Assembly: GCA_030673585.1 (NCBI GenBank)
Contig: DAOVIU010000064.1
Coordinates: 1-6,557 of the forward strand
Direction: 5' to 3'
DNA from: Pseudomonadota bacterium
Lineage (GTDB): Bacteria > Desulfobacterota > BSN033 > G020346125
Length of the DNA: 6,557 nucleotides
Positions 1 through 6,344 of this stretch are shown piece by piece. The notes under the pieces are model-generated. The model saw only the letters and a program-made list of their open reading frames with translations, searched no databases and was not told where the DNA came from. Position 1 is the stretch's first letter. Every line of letters begins with the position of its first letter. The position numbers and the translations under genes were made by a program.

Positions 1-1
1 G

Positions 2-1432
2 GCCACAGAACATAACCCCGTGATCGTGTTCCATCTGAGGCCCAATGTCAAATTCCACGATGGTCACGTCCTTGATGCGGGGGATGTCAGGTTCACATAC
101 GAAGCCATTATGAATCCCAAAAACCTGTCCCCTCGGATTGCGGATTACGAGCCTGTCAAGGCAGTAGAGGTTCTCGACCCCCTGACCGTCCGTATTGTGT
201 ACAAGCGGCTCTATTCGCCGGCTTTTGGAACCTGGGGCATGGGGATTCTTCCCGCCCATCTCCTGAACTCCGAAGCCCTCCGCCAGGAGGCAACCCGTCG
301 TGGCCTCGATCCGGATAAATTCACCCTCCGCCAGAGTGAGTTCAGCCGCCGTCCTCTCGGATGTGGCCCGTTCTTTTTTCGGGAGTGGAAGACCGATCAA
401 TACATCATTCTTGAACGCTTTGAAGACTACTGGGAGGGACCGCCCAAGTATAAACGATATACGTATCGAATAATACCCGATCTCTTGACCCAGGAAATGG
501 AGTTCCGCGCCGGCACGGTGGATAGTTATGGTGTTCAGCCCCACCAGGTTGAACGGCTCGGTAAGGATCCTGCATATCAGAGTTTTTCCGGCCTCTCCTT
601 CGGCTACACCTATATCGGCTATAACATGCGAAGGGAACCCTTTAAGGATCGTCGGGTCAGGAAAGCCCTGGGGATGGCTATTGACGTTGACAAAATCATC
701 AAATACGTGCTCTACGGGCAGGGGGAATGGATCACCGGGCCTTTCGTCAAACAGACTGACTTCTATAGCCATGGCATTGCCCCACTCCCCTATGATCCCG
801 AAGGGGCCCTTAGGCTGCTGGCCGAGGATGGATGGAGAAAGGGACCCGATGGCTGGCTTGAGAAAGACGGCAAACGCCTCCAATTTACCCTGATCACCAA
901 CCAGGGCAACAACATCCGACAGTCCATCCTTTCCATAGCTCAGGATTCCTGGCGGAAAATCGGAATCGACGTGCGGACCGACGTCCTGGAGTGGGCGGTG
1001 TTTATCCAGGAACGGGTGAATTAACTCGAGTATGATGCTTTGATCCTCGGTTGGTCCATGGGGATCGAACCGGACCTCTATCAGATCTGGCATTCGAGCC
1101 AGATCGGACCCAAACAACTCAATTTTGTGGCCTTCCAGAACGACGAGGCGGACGATCTCATAATCAAGATCCGCCAGGAATACGACCATGATCGACAGGT
1201 GCAATACTGCCATCGTCTCCATGAGATCATCGCCGAGGAACAGCCCTACACCTTCCTCTATGTCGGGAAATGGACCGCAATCCTGGACAAACGCATCGTC
1301 ATCAAGGATGTGGACCCCGATGGCACCGTGAGGTACAGCCGGATCAAGCCGACAAAGACGGGTAATTATACGTTCTATTTCAACAAGTGGATCAAACTCA
1401 CCGAGGTTCCCAGATTTGAGGGGGAGGGGTGA
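2..1432 (+). pseudogene. dppA: Peptide ABC transporter substrate-binding protein, 5'-partial, interrupted by an in-frame TAA
   Basis: Extracytoplasmic solute-binding protein family 5 (DppA/OppA class), which would capture peptides for the permease encoded next to it. The frame is already open at the left edge (reading ATEHNPVIVFHLRPNVKFHDG), so GTG at 20 is not the true start; the signal peptide and roughly the first 100 residues lie outside the window. Family hallmarks seen are FHLRPNVKFHDG, DVRFTYEAIMNPKN, a GCGPFFFREWK stretch, FEDYWEGPPKYKR, then after the stop YDALILGWSMG and YQIWHSSQ. The frame is cut by TAA at 1022-1024, in ...FIQERVN(stop)LEYDALILGW. Both halves are in one frame and homology is continuous, so a single substitution (AAA, CAA or GAA to TAA) explains it. 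It ends at TGA 1430-1432, 3 bp before dppB. The alternative is a sequencing error in an intact gene. Family assignment is secure; exact substrate is unknown. Confidence 0.9.
1022..1024 (+). other. Premature in-frame stop codon (TAA) in dppA-like gene
   Basis: TAA falls at codon 341 of the 477 visible codons, between ERVN and LEYDALILGWS. The residue normally here in relatives is, from memory, often Lys, so AAA to TAA is the simplest history. UAA is not the codon used for selenocysteine or pyrrolysine, so programmed recoding is unlikely. A possible reinitiation TTG at 1040 or ATG at 1058 would give only the C-terminal lobe, which should not bind peptide alone. Confidence 0.9.
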
Positions 1433-1435
1433 CGG

Positions 1436-2392
1436 ATGCTTACCTTTCTGGGTCGAAGCCTCATTCAAAAAATTATCACCCTGTTTTTCGTCTCCGTGAT
1501 CTCCTTTCTCATTATTTACCTGGCCCCTGGGGAGCCGAGCCAGATTGACCCCCTGAACCCCAAGTTTACCCAGGAGGTTTTGGAACGGTTCCGCAAGGAA
1601 TTCCACCTGGACAAACCGCTGCATATTCAATACGTGTATTTTTACCGGGATCTTCTAACCGGAAAAAGTGTTTCCTGGAAAGATAACCGTCCCGTTTTGG
1701 AAAAAATATATGAAAAGTTTCTCACCAGCCTCCCCCTGTTCATCCTGGGAACGCTGATCACCTGGACCCTCTCCTTTCCCGTGGGAATTCATGCCGCTAT
1801 ACGACGCGGGAGTTTCTATGACCGGAGCACCACCTTTCTGGCCTATCTCCTCATATCAATTCCCGGATTCTTTTTCGCTTACATGCTGATAATCGTTGTT
1901 GTGTTTGGCTTCCATGTGCCGGTTATCGGCAAGGAGACCTTTGGCCTTTCCTCGACGGGCTGGCATTGGTTGATGGACCGGCTGTGGCATCTGCTGCTTC
2001 CCTCTATTCTCGGAGCAGCGGGAGGCATTGCCGTGCTCTCCCGGTATGTGCGCAATCAGATGCTTGAGGTGGAGAGCCAGGACTATGTGAGAACAGCTAA
2101 GGCTAAGGGGCTGCCGGCCGACAAGGTTCACTATAAGCATGCCCTGAGAAACGCTTTGCTGCCTTTTGTGACCATGTTCGGTTTGATCCTTCCTGGGCTC
2201 ATCGGAGGGTCTGTCATTATCGAGTCTATTTTTTCCTGGCCCGGGATGGGAAGGATGGCCTATGAGGCCATTTTGGCCCGCGACTACCCGGTAATTCTCA
2301 CGGTCAACTTCATCTCTGCCATACTGGTATTGGTTGGAACGTTTATTTCGGATCTCCTTTACATGGTCGTCGATCCCAGGATTCGGTTATGA
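1436..2392 (+). CDS. dppB: Dipeptide/oligopeptide ABC transporter permease, DppB-like
   Basis: Inner-membrane permease subunit that pairs with DppC to form the peptide channel. The 318 residues match the usual DppB length. A first membrane segment lies near residues 9-31, followed by a periplasmic region with LDKPLHIQYVYFYRDLLTG (about 58-76) and then five more hydrophobic segments near 98-120, 132-157, 184-204, 240-262 and 285-310. The EAA cytoplasmic loop that docks on the ATPase is residues 220-242 (TAKAKGLPADKVHYKHALRN...LP), and the family C-terminal signature SWPGMGRMAYEAILARDYP is present at 267-285. The ATG is preceded by a strong purine-rich ribosome binding site, GGGGAGGGG at 1421-1429, six bases upstream and inside the end of dppA, which suggests translational coupling. 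It overlaps dppC by ATGA. The sequence looks intact. Confidence 0.96.
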   Translation: MLTFLGRSLIQKIITLFFVSVISFLIIYLAPGEPSQIDPLNPKFTQEVLERFRKEFHLDKPLHIQYVYFYRDLLTGKSVSWKDNRPVLEKIYEKFLTSLPLFILGTLITWTLSFPVGIHAAIRRGSFYDRSTTFLAYLLISIPGFFFAYMLIIVVVFGFHVPVIGKETFGLSSTGWHWLMDRLWHLLLPSILGAAGGIAVLSRYVRNQMLEVESQDYVRTAKAKGLPADKVHYKHALRNALLPFVTMFGLILPGLIGGSVIIESIFSWPGMGRMAYEAILARDYPVILTVNFISAILVLVGTFISDLLYMVVDPRIRL

Positions 2393-3564
2393 TGAATGTG
2401 GATGAGAAAAGGGGTTCTGCCCTCCCACAGGGTGGAGGGTTAGAGGCACCCAGAAAGACACTATTTCAAGAGAACTGGAGTCTTTTCAGGAAAAATCGCC
2501 TGGCCATGGCCGGGCTGATAATTTTTGTCATCTTTTTCATCATCGCGGCCGCGAGTGTTTTCCTCACAAGCGGTAGAGATCCAATCTTTGATCCGGCCAT
2601 TGTGAGACTCCAGGAAAAGCTTCGCCCTCCCTTATCAAAACCCAATTTGGAGACCCTCAAACCCGAGGAGGTCCCGAGACTCGGGATCTATCTCTTCGGG
2701 ACCGATGACCTGGGAAGGGATGTCTTTTCTCGGATGCTTCAGGGGTCATGGGTCTCCCTGACTGTGGGTTTTGTCGCAGTGGGTATTGCCGTGGCCATCG
2801 GGGTATTCCTCGGGGGGATCGCGGGATATTACGGTAGCAGCCATATTCGGCTTGGACACCTCCTTGCCTCTGTTCTTCTGGGCGGGGGAGTCATTGGTAT
2901 TGTCTCGGGAAGAACGGGCGTGGGGGTCTTTATGGTTTTTTTTGGGGCTGCGGTTGCTGTTGTTCTCATACGGATGGGATATTCGAAGCGGAAAGGACCG
3001 ATTCGCATTGGCCTTGCAGTGCTCTTCCTCAACCTCTTTTCGGTAGATGTCCTCATCACTGGGTTGATCGATATCATGCTCTGTTTTCCCAGTTTCTTTC
3101 TGATTCTCACGGTGGTGGCCCTGCTCCCAGCCAGCATATACAACATTATGATCGTCATCGGACTCACCAGCTGGATGGGGTCGGCCCGATTCGTGAGAGC
3201 GGAATTTCTGTCCTTGCGGGAGCTGGACTTTGTCACAGCGGCCAGGGCCCTCGGCGTATCCGACTGGCGGATTATTTTCAGACACATGGTGCCCAATGCC
3301 ATGGCACCGGTTCTTGTTTCTGCCACCATTGGCATTGCCACGGCCATTCTGACGGAGGCGGGCCTCAGTTTTCTCGGCTTTGGCGTTCCTCCGCCTGACG
3401 CCACGTGGGGGAACATCCTGTCAAACGGGAAGAATTTTATTCGTGACGCGCTCTGGCTGACCTTTGTGCCGGGCTTGGCCATTCTCGTTGTCGTGCTGGC
3501 CTTTAACCTCTTCGGCGAGGGACTGCGGGATGTCCTTAACCCGAAACTGAAAGAACGACATTAA
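2389..3564 (+). CDS. dppC: Dipeptide/oligopeptide ABC transporter permease, DppC-like, with extra hydrophobic insertion
   Basis: Second inner-membrane permease of the importer. Features in order are an N-terminal cytoplasmic stretch, a first membrane segment at about 38-59 after the NWSLFRKNRLAMAG motif, the conserved FGTDDLGRDVFSRMLQG at 103-119, GGIAGYYG at 142-149, LIDIMLCFPSFF at 226-237, the EAA loop at 283-303 (TAARALGVSDWRIIFRHMVPN), and the C-terminal signature AGLSFLGFGVPPPDATWGN at 324-342. At 391 residues it is about 90 longer than a typical DppC of around 300. Most of the excess is a block at about residues 152-217 between GYYG and the SVDVLITGLIDIM segment, containing two or three extra hydrophobic stretches; the rest is a longer periplasmic stretch near 60-100. 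The start overlaps the dppB stop (ATGA); ATG at 2392 is an equally possible start one codon later. The signature motifs are intact, so the protein is probably functional. Confidence 0.95.
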   Translation: MMNVDEKRGSALPQGGGLEAPRKTLFQENWSLFRKNRLAMAGLIIFVIFFIIAAASVFLTSGRDPIFDPAIVRLQEKLRPPLSKPNLETLKPEEVPRLGIYLFGTDDLGRDVFSRMLQGSWVSLTVGFVAVGIAVAIGVFLGGIAGYYGSSHIRLGHLLASVLLGGGVIGIVSGRTGVGVFMVFFGAAVAVVLIRMGYSKRKGPIRIGLAVLFLNLFSVDVLITGLIDIMLCFPSFFLILTVVALLPASIYNIMIVIGLTSWMGSARFVRAEFLSLRELDFVTAARALGVSDWRIIFRHMVPNAMAPVLVSATIGIATAILTEAGLSFLGFGVPPPDATWGNILSNGKNFIRDALWLTFVPGLAILVVVLAFNLFGEGLRDVLNPKLKERH

Positions 3565-3589
3565 ACTAACAACGTGAGATTCAAGGGCG

Positions 3590-4585
3590 ATGTCAATCGG
3601 GAATGAGCTGCTGCTCTCTGTTAAGGGTTTGAAAGTCTTTTTTCATAGTGATGGCGTGGTCTCCAGAGCCGTAGACGGCGTAAGCTACGATATCAGAGAG
3701 GGAGAGACCGCCTGCCTCGTCGGCGAGTCAGGCTGTGGCAAGACGGTTTCGGCCCTTGCTATCCTCGGCCTGGTGCCGCAACCTCCCGGGGAGATTAGCG
3801 GGGGAGAGATCCTCTTCAAGGGAAAAAACCTCCTCGACCTGGATGAGGAGACGCTGCAAATGCTTCGGGGAAAGGAAATCTCCATGATCTTCCAGGAACC
3901 CATGACCTCCCTCAATCCGGTCTTCACCATCGGTGATCAGATCGAGGAGGCGATCACCACCCATGATACCGTGGAGAGGGCCGAGGCGCACCGGAGGACA
4001 ATCGAACTCCTGGCTGATGTGGGAATCGCGTCTCCAGAGGAGCGTATGAAGGACTATCCCCACAACCTCAGCGGGGGACAGCGGCAGCGCGTCATGATTG
4101 CCATGGCCCTTGCGTGCAAGCCCGACCTGGTCATCGCCGATGAACCCACGACGGCCCTTGATGTTACCATTCAGGACCAAATACTTCACCTCTTCGGGGA
4201 ACTCAAGGAAAAGAGACGTATGGCCCTTCTGTACATTACCCATAACCTGGCCGTGGTAGCCGAGATTGCGGACCGGATCCATGTCATGTATGCCGGCATC
4301 ATAGCGGAAGTCGGTAATGTGGAGCAGATCTTCCGCGATCCCTCCCATCCCTACACCATGGGGCTTCTGGCTTCCCTTCCGAGCCGGGCGAGGAAAGGAA
4401 ACCCCCTTTCCTCCATACCTGGCGCTGTCCCGGATCCTGCCTATAAACCCCAGGGATGTCCCTTTCATCCCCGGTGCCCATATGTTCAGGAAAGCTGCAG
4501 GGTTGAGTTTCCGGGGATGTGCGATTTCGGTGATGGCCATTCTGCGCGATGTCCTATCACCTATGAGCAGAGGAAAGGGAAATGA
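3590..4585 (+). CDS. dppD: Dipeptide/oligopeptide ABC transporter ATP-binding protein, DppD-like
   Basis: Cytoplasmic ATPase that, with DppF, powers peptide import. Over 331 residues it shows Walker A GESGCGKT (45-52), Q-loop FQEP (Gln102) followed by MTSLNP, the ABC signature LSGGQRQR (160-167), Walker B LVIADEP with catalytic Glu185, the D-loop region TALD, and H-loop His218 in YITHNL. The C-terminal oligopeptide-transporter extension (oligo_HPY type) has Cys290, Cys296, Cys303 and Cys321 (C-x5-C-x6-C-x17-C), the arrangement associated with an iron-sulfur cluster in Dpp ATPases; Cys311 is additional. The ATG at 3590 has only AAGGG two bases upstream, an unusually close spacing, but no better in-frame start exists and the N-terminus ([12 protein letters not shown]) fits the family. 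It follows dppC by 25 bp with no visible terminator and is followed by the repeat array. Confidence 0.96.
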   Translation: MSIGNELLLSVKGLKVFFHSDGVVSRAVDGVSYDIREGETACLVGESGCGKTVSALAILGLVPQPPGEISGGEILFKGKNLLDLDEETLQMLRGKEISMIFQEPMTSLNPVFTIGDQIEEAITTHDTVERAEAHRRTIELLADVGIASPEERMKDYPHNLSGGQRQRVMIAMALACKPDLVIADEPTTALDVTIQDQILHLFGELKEKRRMALLYITHNLAVVAEIADRIHVMYAGIIAEVGNVEQIFRDPSHPYTMGLLASLPSRARKGNPLSSIPGAVPDPAYKPQGCPFHPRCPYVQESCRVEFPGMCDFGDGHSARCPITYEQRKGK

Positions 4586-4590
4586 CGCAC

Positions 4591-4662
4591 GGAATACTGG
4601 AATGGTGAAATGTTGGAATGATGGAATAATGCAATGGTGGAACATTGGAAAGATGAAGTGTG
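4591..4662 (+). repeat. Degenerate octamer tandem array, forward arm (about 9 units, consensus GGAATGNT)
   Basis: The sequence reads in strict 8-base register: GGAATACT at 4591, GGAATGGT at 4599, GAAATGTT at 4607, GGAATGAT at 4615, GGAATAAT at 4623, then four more degenerate units ending at 4662. Most units begin G-G-A-A, and eight of the nine end in T. The period of 8 rules out a coding explanation. It starts 5 bp after the dppD stop codon. Confidence 0.85.
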
Positions 4663-4701
4663 GTAACGGCCTGGAAAGCCCATTCCGAATTGCCAAAACC
4701 C

Positions 4702-4733
4702 ATTACTCCATTACCCCACTATTCCACTACTCC
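4702..4733 (-). repeat. Degenerate octamer tandem array, reverse arm (4 units)
   Basis: Units ATTACTCC (4702), ATTACCCC (4710), ACTATTCC (4718) and ACTACTCC (4726) keep an 8-base register. Their reverse complements (such as GGAATAGT and GGAGTAAT) match the forward-arm consensus. A further related unit, CCCATTCC, lies at 4679-4686. The two arms face each other across about 40 bases and could fold into an imperfect long hairpin, in DNA or in operon mRNA, with many G-U pairs. Confidence 0.8.
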
Positions 4734-4786
4734 TTTGTCCTCATTGCTGGACACCACGAGTTAAGACTGTAGACCAAAGCAAGGCG

Positions 4787-5776
4787 ATGACAGACCAACG
4801 AGCAAACGACATCGTTCTTTCTGCGCGGGGATTGAAGAAGTACTTCCCCGTACGGAGGGGGTTTCTCCAGAAGATCATTGGCTGGATCAAGGCTGTGGAT
4901 GATGTGGACCTGGAAATCGGTCGGGGAAAAACATTGGGGCTTGTGGGCGAGAGCGGCTGCGGGAAAACGACCGTTGGTCGGCTCATACTCAAACTTCTCA
5001 AGCCAGATGAGGGGCAGATTATGTTTCGTGGGCAGAACATCACTGCCCTTCCCCCGGAGGAGATGCAACCCCTTAGGAAGGAGATGCAGATTATCTTTCA
5101 AGACCCCTTTAGTTCCCTCAATCCCAGGATGACGGTCGGCCAATCCATCGAGGAGGGACTCCGGACTTTGGACAACGGGGGTAGGGCCTGGCGACGGGAC
5201 CGGATCAGCGAGCTTCTGGAAATGGTTGGTATGCCGGCGAATGTCCATGACCGTTATCCCCACGAGTTCAGCGGGGGGCAGCGGCAACGCATCGGAATCG
5301 CCCGGGCCCTGAGCGTTGAGCCCTCTCTCATCATCTGTGATGAGCCCGTTTCGGCCCTGGATGTCTCCATCCAGGCCCAGATCATCAACCTATTGGAAAA
5401 CCTGCAGGAAAAATTGGGGCTCAGTTACCTCTTCATTGCCCACGACCTCAACGTGGTTGAGTATATCAGCGACGCGGTGGCGGTCATGTACTTAGGGCAG
5501 CTCATGGCGTATGGGCCCGCGGAACTCATATACGATCAAGCCCTCCATCCTTATACCCGCGCCCTCCTTTCCGCCGTTCCCATTCCCGAGCCGGGAAGGA
5601 CTCGGGAATGGGAACCGCTTGGCGGTGATGTTCCCAGCCCCTTCAATCCCCCTCCCGGGTGCAAGTTCCAGGGGCGCTGTCCCTTGGTGGAAGATCGTTG
5701 CCGGAGAGAGGCGATACAGTTCTATCCCGTCGAAGACGGCCGAAGAGTTCGCTGTTGGAAGGTCCTGGGAAAGTAA
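4787..5776 (+). CDS. dppF: Dipeptide/oligopeptide ABC transporter ATP-binding protein, DppF-like
   Basis: Second cytoplasmic ATPase of the importer, partner of DppD. Its 329 residues show the family N-terminus LSARGLKKYFPVRRGFL, Walker [10 protein letters not shown] (54-62), Q-loop FQDPFSSLNPRM (Gln105), signature FSGGQRQR (161-168), Walker B LIICDEP with Glu186, SALDVSIQAQI after it, and H-loop His219 in FIAHDL. The C-terminal extension has PSPFNPPPGC and Cys292, Cys298, Cys305 and Cys323 with the same C-x5-C-x6-C-x17-C spacing as DppD. KKYFPV and SALDVSIQAQ place it in the DppF/OppF branch. The start ATG has AAGG only two bases upstream, echoing dppD; no other in-frame start is available. 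A perfect 15-bp inverted repeat lies in the codons for the linker near residues 264-277. The frame is intact. Confidence 0.96.
   Translation: MTDQRANDIVLSARGLKKYFPVRRGFLQKIIGWIKAVDDVDLEIGRGKTLGLVGESGCGKTTVGRLILKLLKPDEGQIMFRGQNITALPPEEMQPLRKEMQIIFQDPFSSLNPRMTVGQSIEEGLRTLDNGGRAWRRDRISELLEMVGMPANVHDRYPHEFSGGQRQRIGIARALSVEPSLIICDEPVSALDVSIQAQIINLLENLQEKLGLSYLFIAHDLNVVEYISDAVAVMYLGQLMAYGPAELIYDQALHPYTRALLSAVPIPEPGRTREWEPLGGDVPSPFNPPPGCKFQGRCPLVEDRCRREAIQFYPVEDGRRVRCWKVLGK
5576..5615 (+). repeat. Perfect 15-bp inverted repeat inside dppF
   Basis: GTTCCCATTCCCGAG at 5576-5590 is exactly complementary to CTCGGGAATGGGAAC at 5601-5615, separated by 10 bases. It encodes the linker VPIPEPGRTREWEP between the nucleotide-binding domain and the cysteine-containing C-terminal extension. 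It could form a very stable mRNA hairpin about 160 bases before the stop codon. Confidence 0.95.
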
Positions 5777-5793
5777 AGGTCTTGTCAAGTTCA

Positions 5794-5808
5794 GTGGCAA
5801 CGTGCCAC
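5794..5808 (+). repeat. Small perfect hairpin after dppF
   Basis: GTGGCA (5794-5799), loop ACG, TGCCAC (5803-5808), starting 18 bases past the dppF stop. It lacks a following T-tract, so a classical terminator is not supported. GGCAAC at 5796-5801 could alternatively pair with GTTGCC at 5838-5843, which would exclude the short hairpin. Confidence 0.6.
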
Positions 5809-5974
5809 CAAGGCCTACGGTTATAAGGTGAACCTCGGTTGCCCCCTTTCAAAGAAATTGATCAGAAATGATCCAAACAAAATTCTTGACGATCCCATTA
5901 ATCGGCAATACGCCTTAATCAAGCGTTAAATAGGAAGGTCTTCTCTAAATCCTTCGCTATCGCTTGAGTGGTAT

Positions 5975-5978
5975 GGAG
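5975..5978 (+). promoter_or_regulatory. Ribosome binding site deciding the GTG start at 5985
   Basis: GGAG lies six bases upstream of GTG 5985, and an in-frame TAA at 5979-5981 rules out any earlier start. Confidence 0.6.
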
Positions 5979-5984
5979 TAAATT

Positions 5985-6242
5985 GTGAACGTTGTTATTG
6001 TTAGGAAGGTTTCGGAAAGGATAAAACGTCTCATCTTGAGGAAGTTTCCCCGCGATTGGAAGGTCGTTATGGTGCCTTCAGAGGAATTGAATAAGGAGTT
6101 GGAGGATGTGGAGACGATTATTCCCGAACATCACATCATTGATGGTCCCCTTCTCGATCGGGCAAGACACCTCAAGCTAGTACAGACCGCGGCTGGTTAT
6201 GATAATGTGATGGTCGATGAGTGTACAAAGAGAGGTGTCTAA
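5985..6242 (+). pseudogene. D-2-hydroxyacid dehydrogenase, N-terminal fragment only
   Basis: The 85 residues match the N-terminal half of the substrate-binding domain of NAD-dependent D-2-hydroxyacid dehydrogenases (phosphoglycerate/glyoxylate/lactate dehydrogenase superfamily). The key stretch is IIDGPLLDRARHLKLVQTAAGYDNVMVDECTKRGV (about 51-85), where relatives read LLxxAxxLKLVQTxGxGYDNVDVEAxTKRGI and continue into V-A-N. Here TAA at 6240-6242 follows directly, and none of the three downstream frames resumes the family sequence, so the NAD-binding GxGxxG domain and the catalytic Arg, Glu and His are missing. Complete members have about 310-330 residues. The GTG start is supported by GGAG. 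It looks more A+T-rich than the transporter genes. It is most likely a truncated remnant whose 3' part was replaced by unrelated DNA; expression as a stand-alone peptide cannot be excluded. Confidence 0.7.
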
Positions 6243-6289
6243 TTCCCAGATCCCATCCTTTGAGAACGACGTCCACAAAGACCCGGATT

Positions 6290-6336
6290 ATCCGATTGAG
6301 ACTTATGCACCCTGATCCTTAAACTGTCAATCGGAT
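6290..6336. repeat. 10-bp perfect inverted repeat with 27-base spacer
   Basis: ATCCGATTGA at 6290-6299 and TCAATCGGAT at 6327-6336 are exact reverse complements. The left arm overlaps a second small palindrome, GGATTATCC, at 6285-6293. It lies about 50 bases past the point where the dehydrogenase homology ends, so it may mark the edge of inserted DNA or a structured RNA. Confidence 0.75.
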
Positions 6337-6344
6337 TCGGTTGG

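Larger units (their letters stand above)
4586..4786 (+). other. dppD-dppF intergenic spacer
   Basis: dppD-type and dppF-type genes usually abut or overlap, so this 201-bp gap is long for an operon. It is filled almost entirely by two oppositely oriented arrays of degenerate octamers (4591-4662 and 4702-4733) around a loop region that contains a small GGAA/TTCC inverted pair. No convincing promoter pair or U-tract terminator is visible. Frames crossing it give low-complexity Trp/Asn/Gly-rich translations typical of repeat DNA and not of a gene. Confidence 0.7.
5777..5984 (+). other. Gap after dppF, no confident gene
   Basis: It holds a perfect 6-bp hairpin at 5794-5808, a 5-bp stem with GAAA tetraloop at 5860-5873 (GATCA/TGATC), and a frame that stays open from the dppF stop to TAA 5927-5929 reading, in part, ATKAYGYKVNLGCPLSKKLI. 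That frame has no good start (only GTG at 5828) and I do not recognise the peptide. A TTGACG at 5886-5891 lacks a credible -10 partner. None of the hairpins is followed by a T-run, so no factor-independent terminator for the operon is visible. Confidence 0.6.

Noticed and set aside
455..468. CGATA-TACG-TATCG small hairpin in dppA
   Set aside because: A five-base stem inside coding sequence is expected by chance.
1022..1024. Selenocysteine or pyrrolysine recoding at the dppA stop
   Set aside because: The codon is TAA, not TGA or TAG, and the family does not have those residues there.
1040..1432. A separate small gene downstream of the dppA stop
   Set aside because: It is in the same frame and continues the binding-protein homology without a break, so it is the C-terminal part of the interrupted gene.
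2672..2686. TCCCGAG-A-CTCGGGA palindrome in dppC
   Set aside because: It is short, fully explained by the VPRLG codons, and has no regulatory context.
2746..3482. Long minus-strand frames opposite dppC (179 and 217 codons)
   Set aside because: They are antisense to a clear permease; their Arg/Thr/Pro-rich or His/Asn-rich compositions are typical of the complement of hydrophobic coding sequence.
3728..4696. 322-residue minus-strand open frame antisense to dppD
   Set aside because: It overlaps a gene with all ABC ATPase motifs, and its translation has no recognisable domain; it is a shadow frame.
4317..4772. Plus-strand frame running from dppD through the octamer array
   Set aside because: Its first half is out of frame with dppD and its second half is a translation of the repeat; no gene-like features.
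5860..5873. GATCA-GAAA-TGATC hairpin as an operon terminator
   Set aside because: The stem is only five base pairs and is followed by CAAACAAAA with no T-run.
5886..5914. Possible promoter TTGACG before the dehydrogenase fragment
   Set aside because: The sequence at 15-18 bases spacing (around TACGCC) does not resemble a -10 box.
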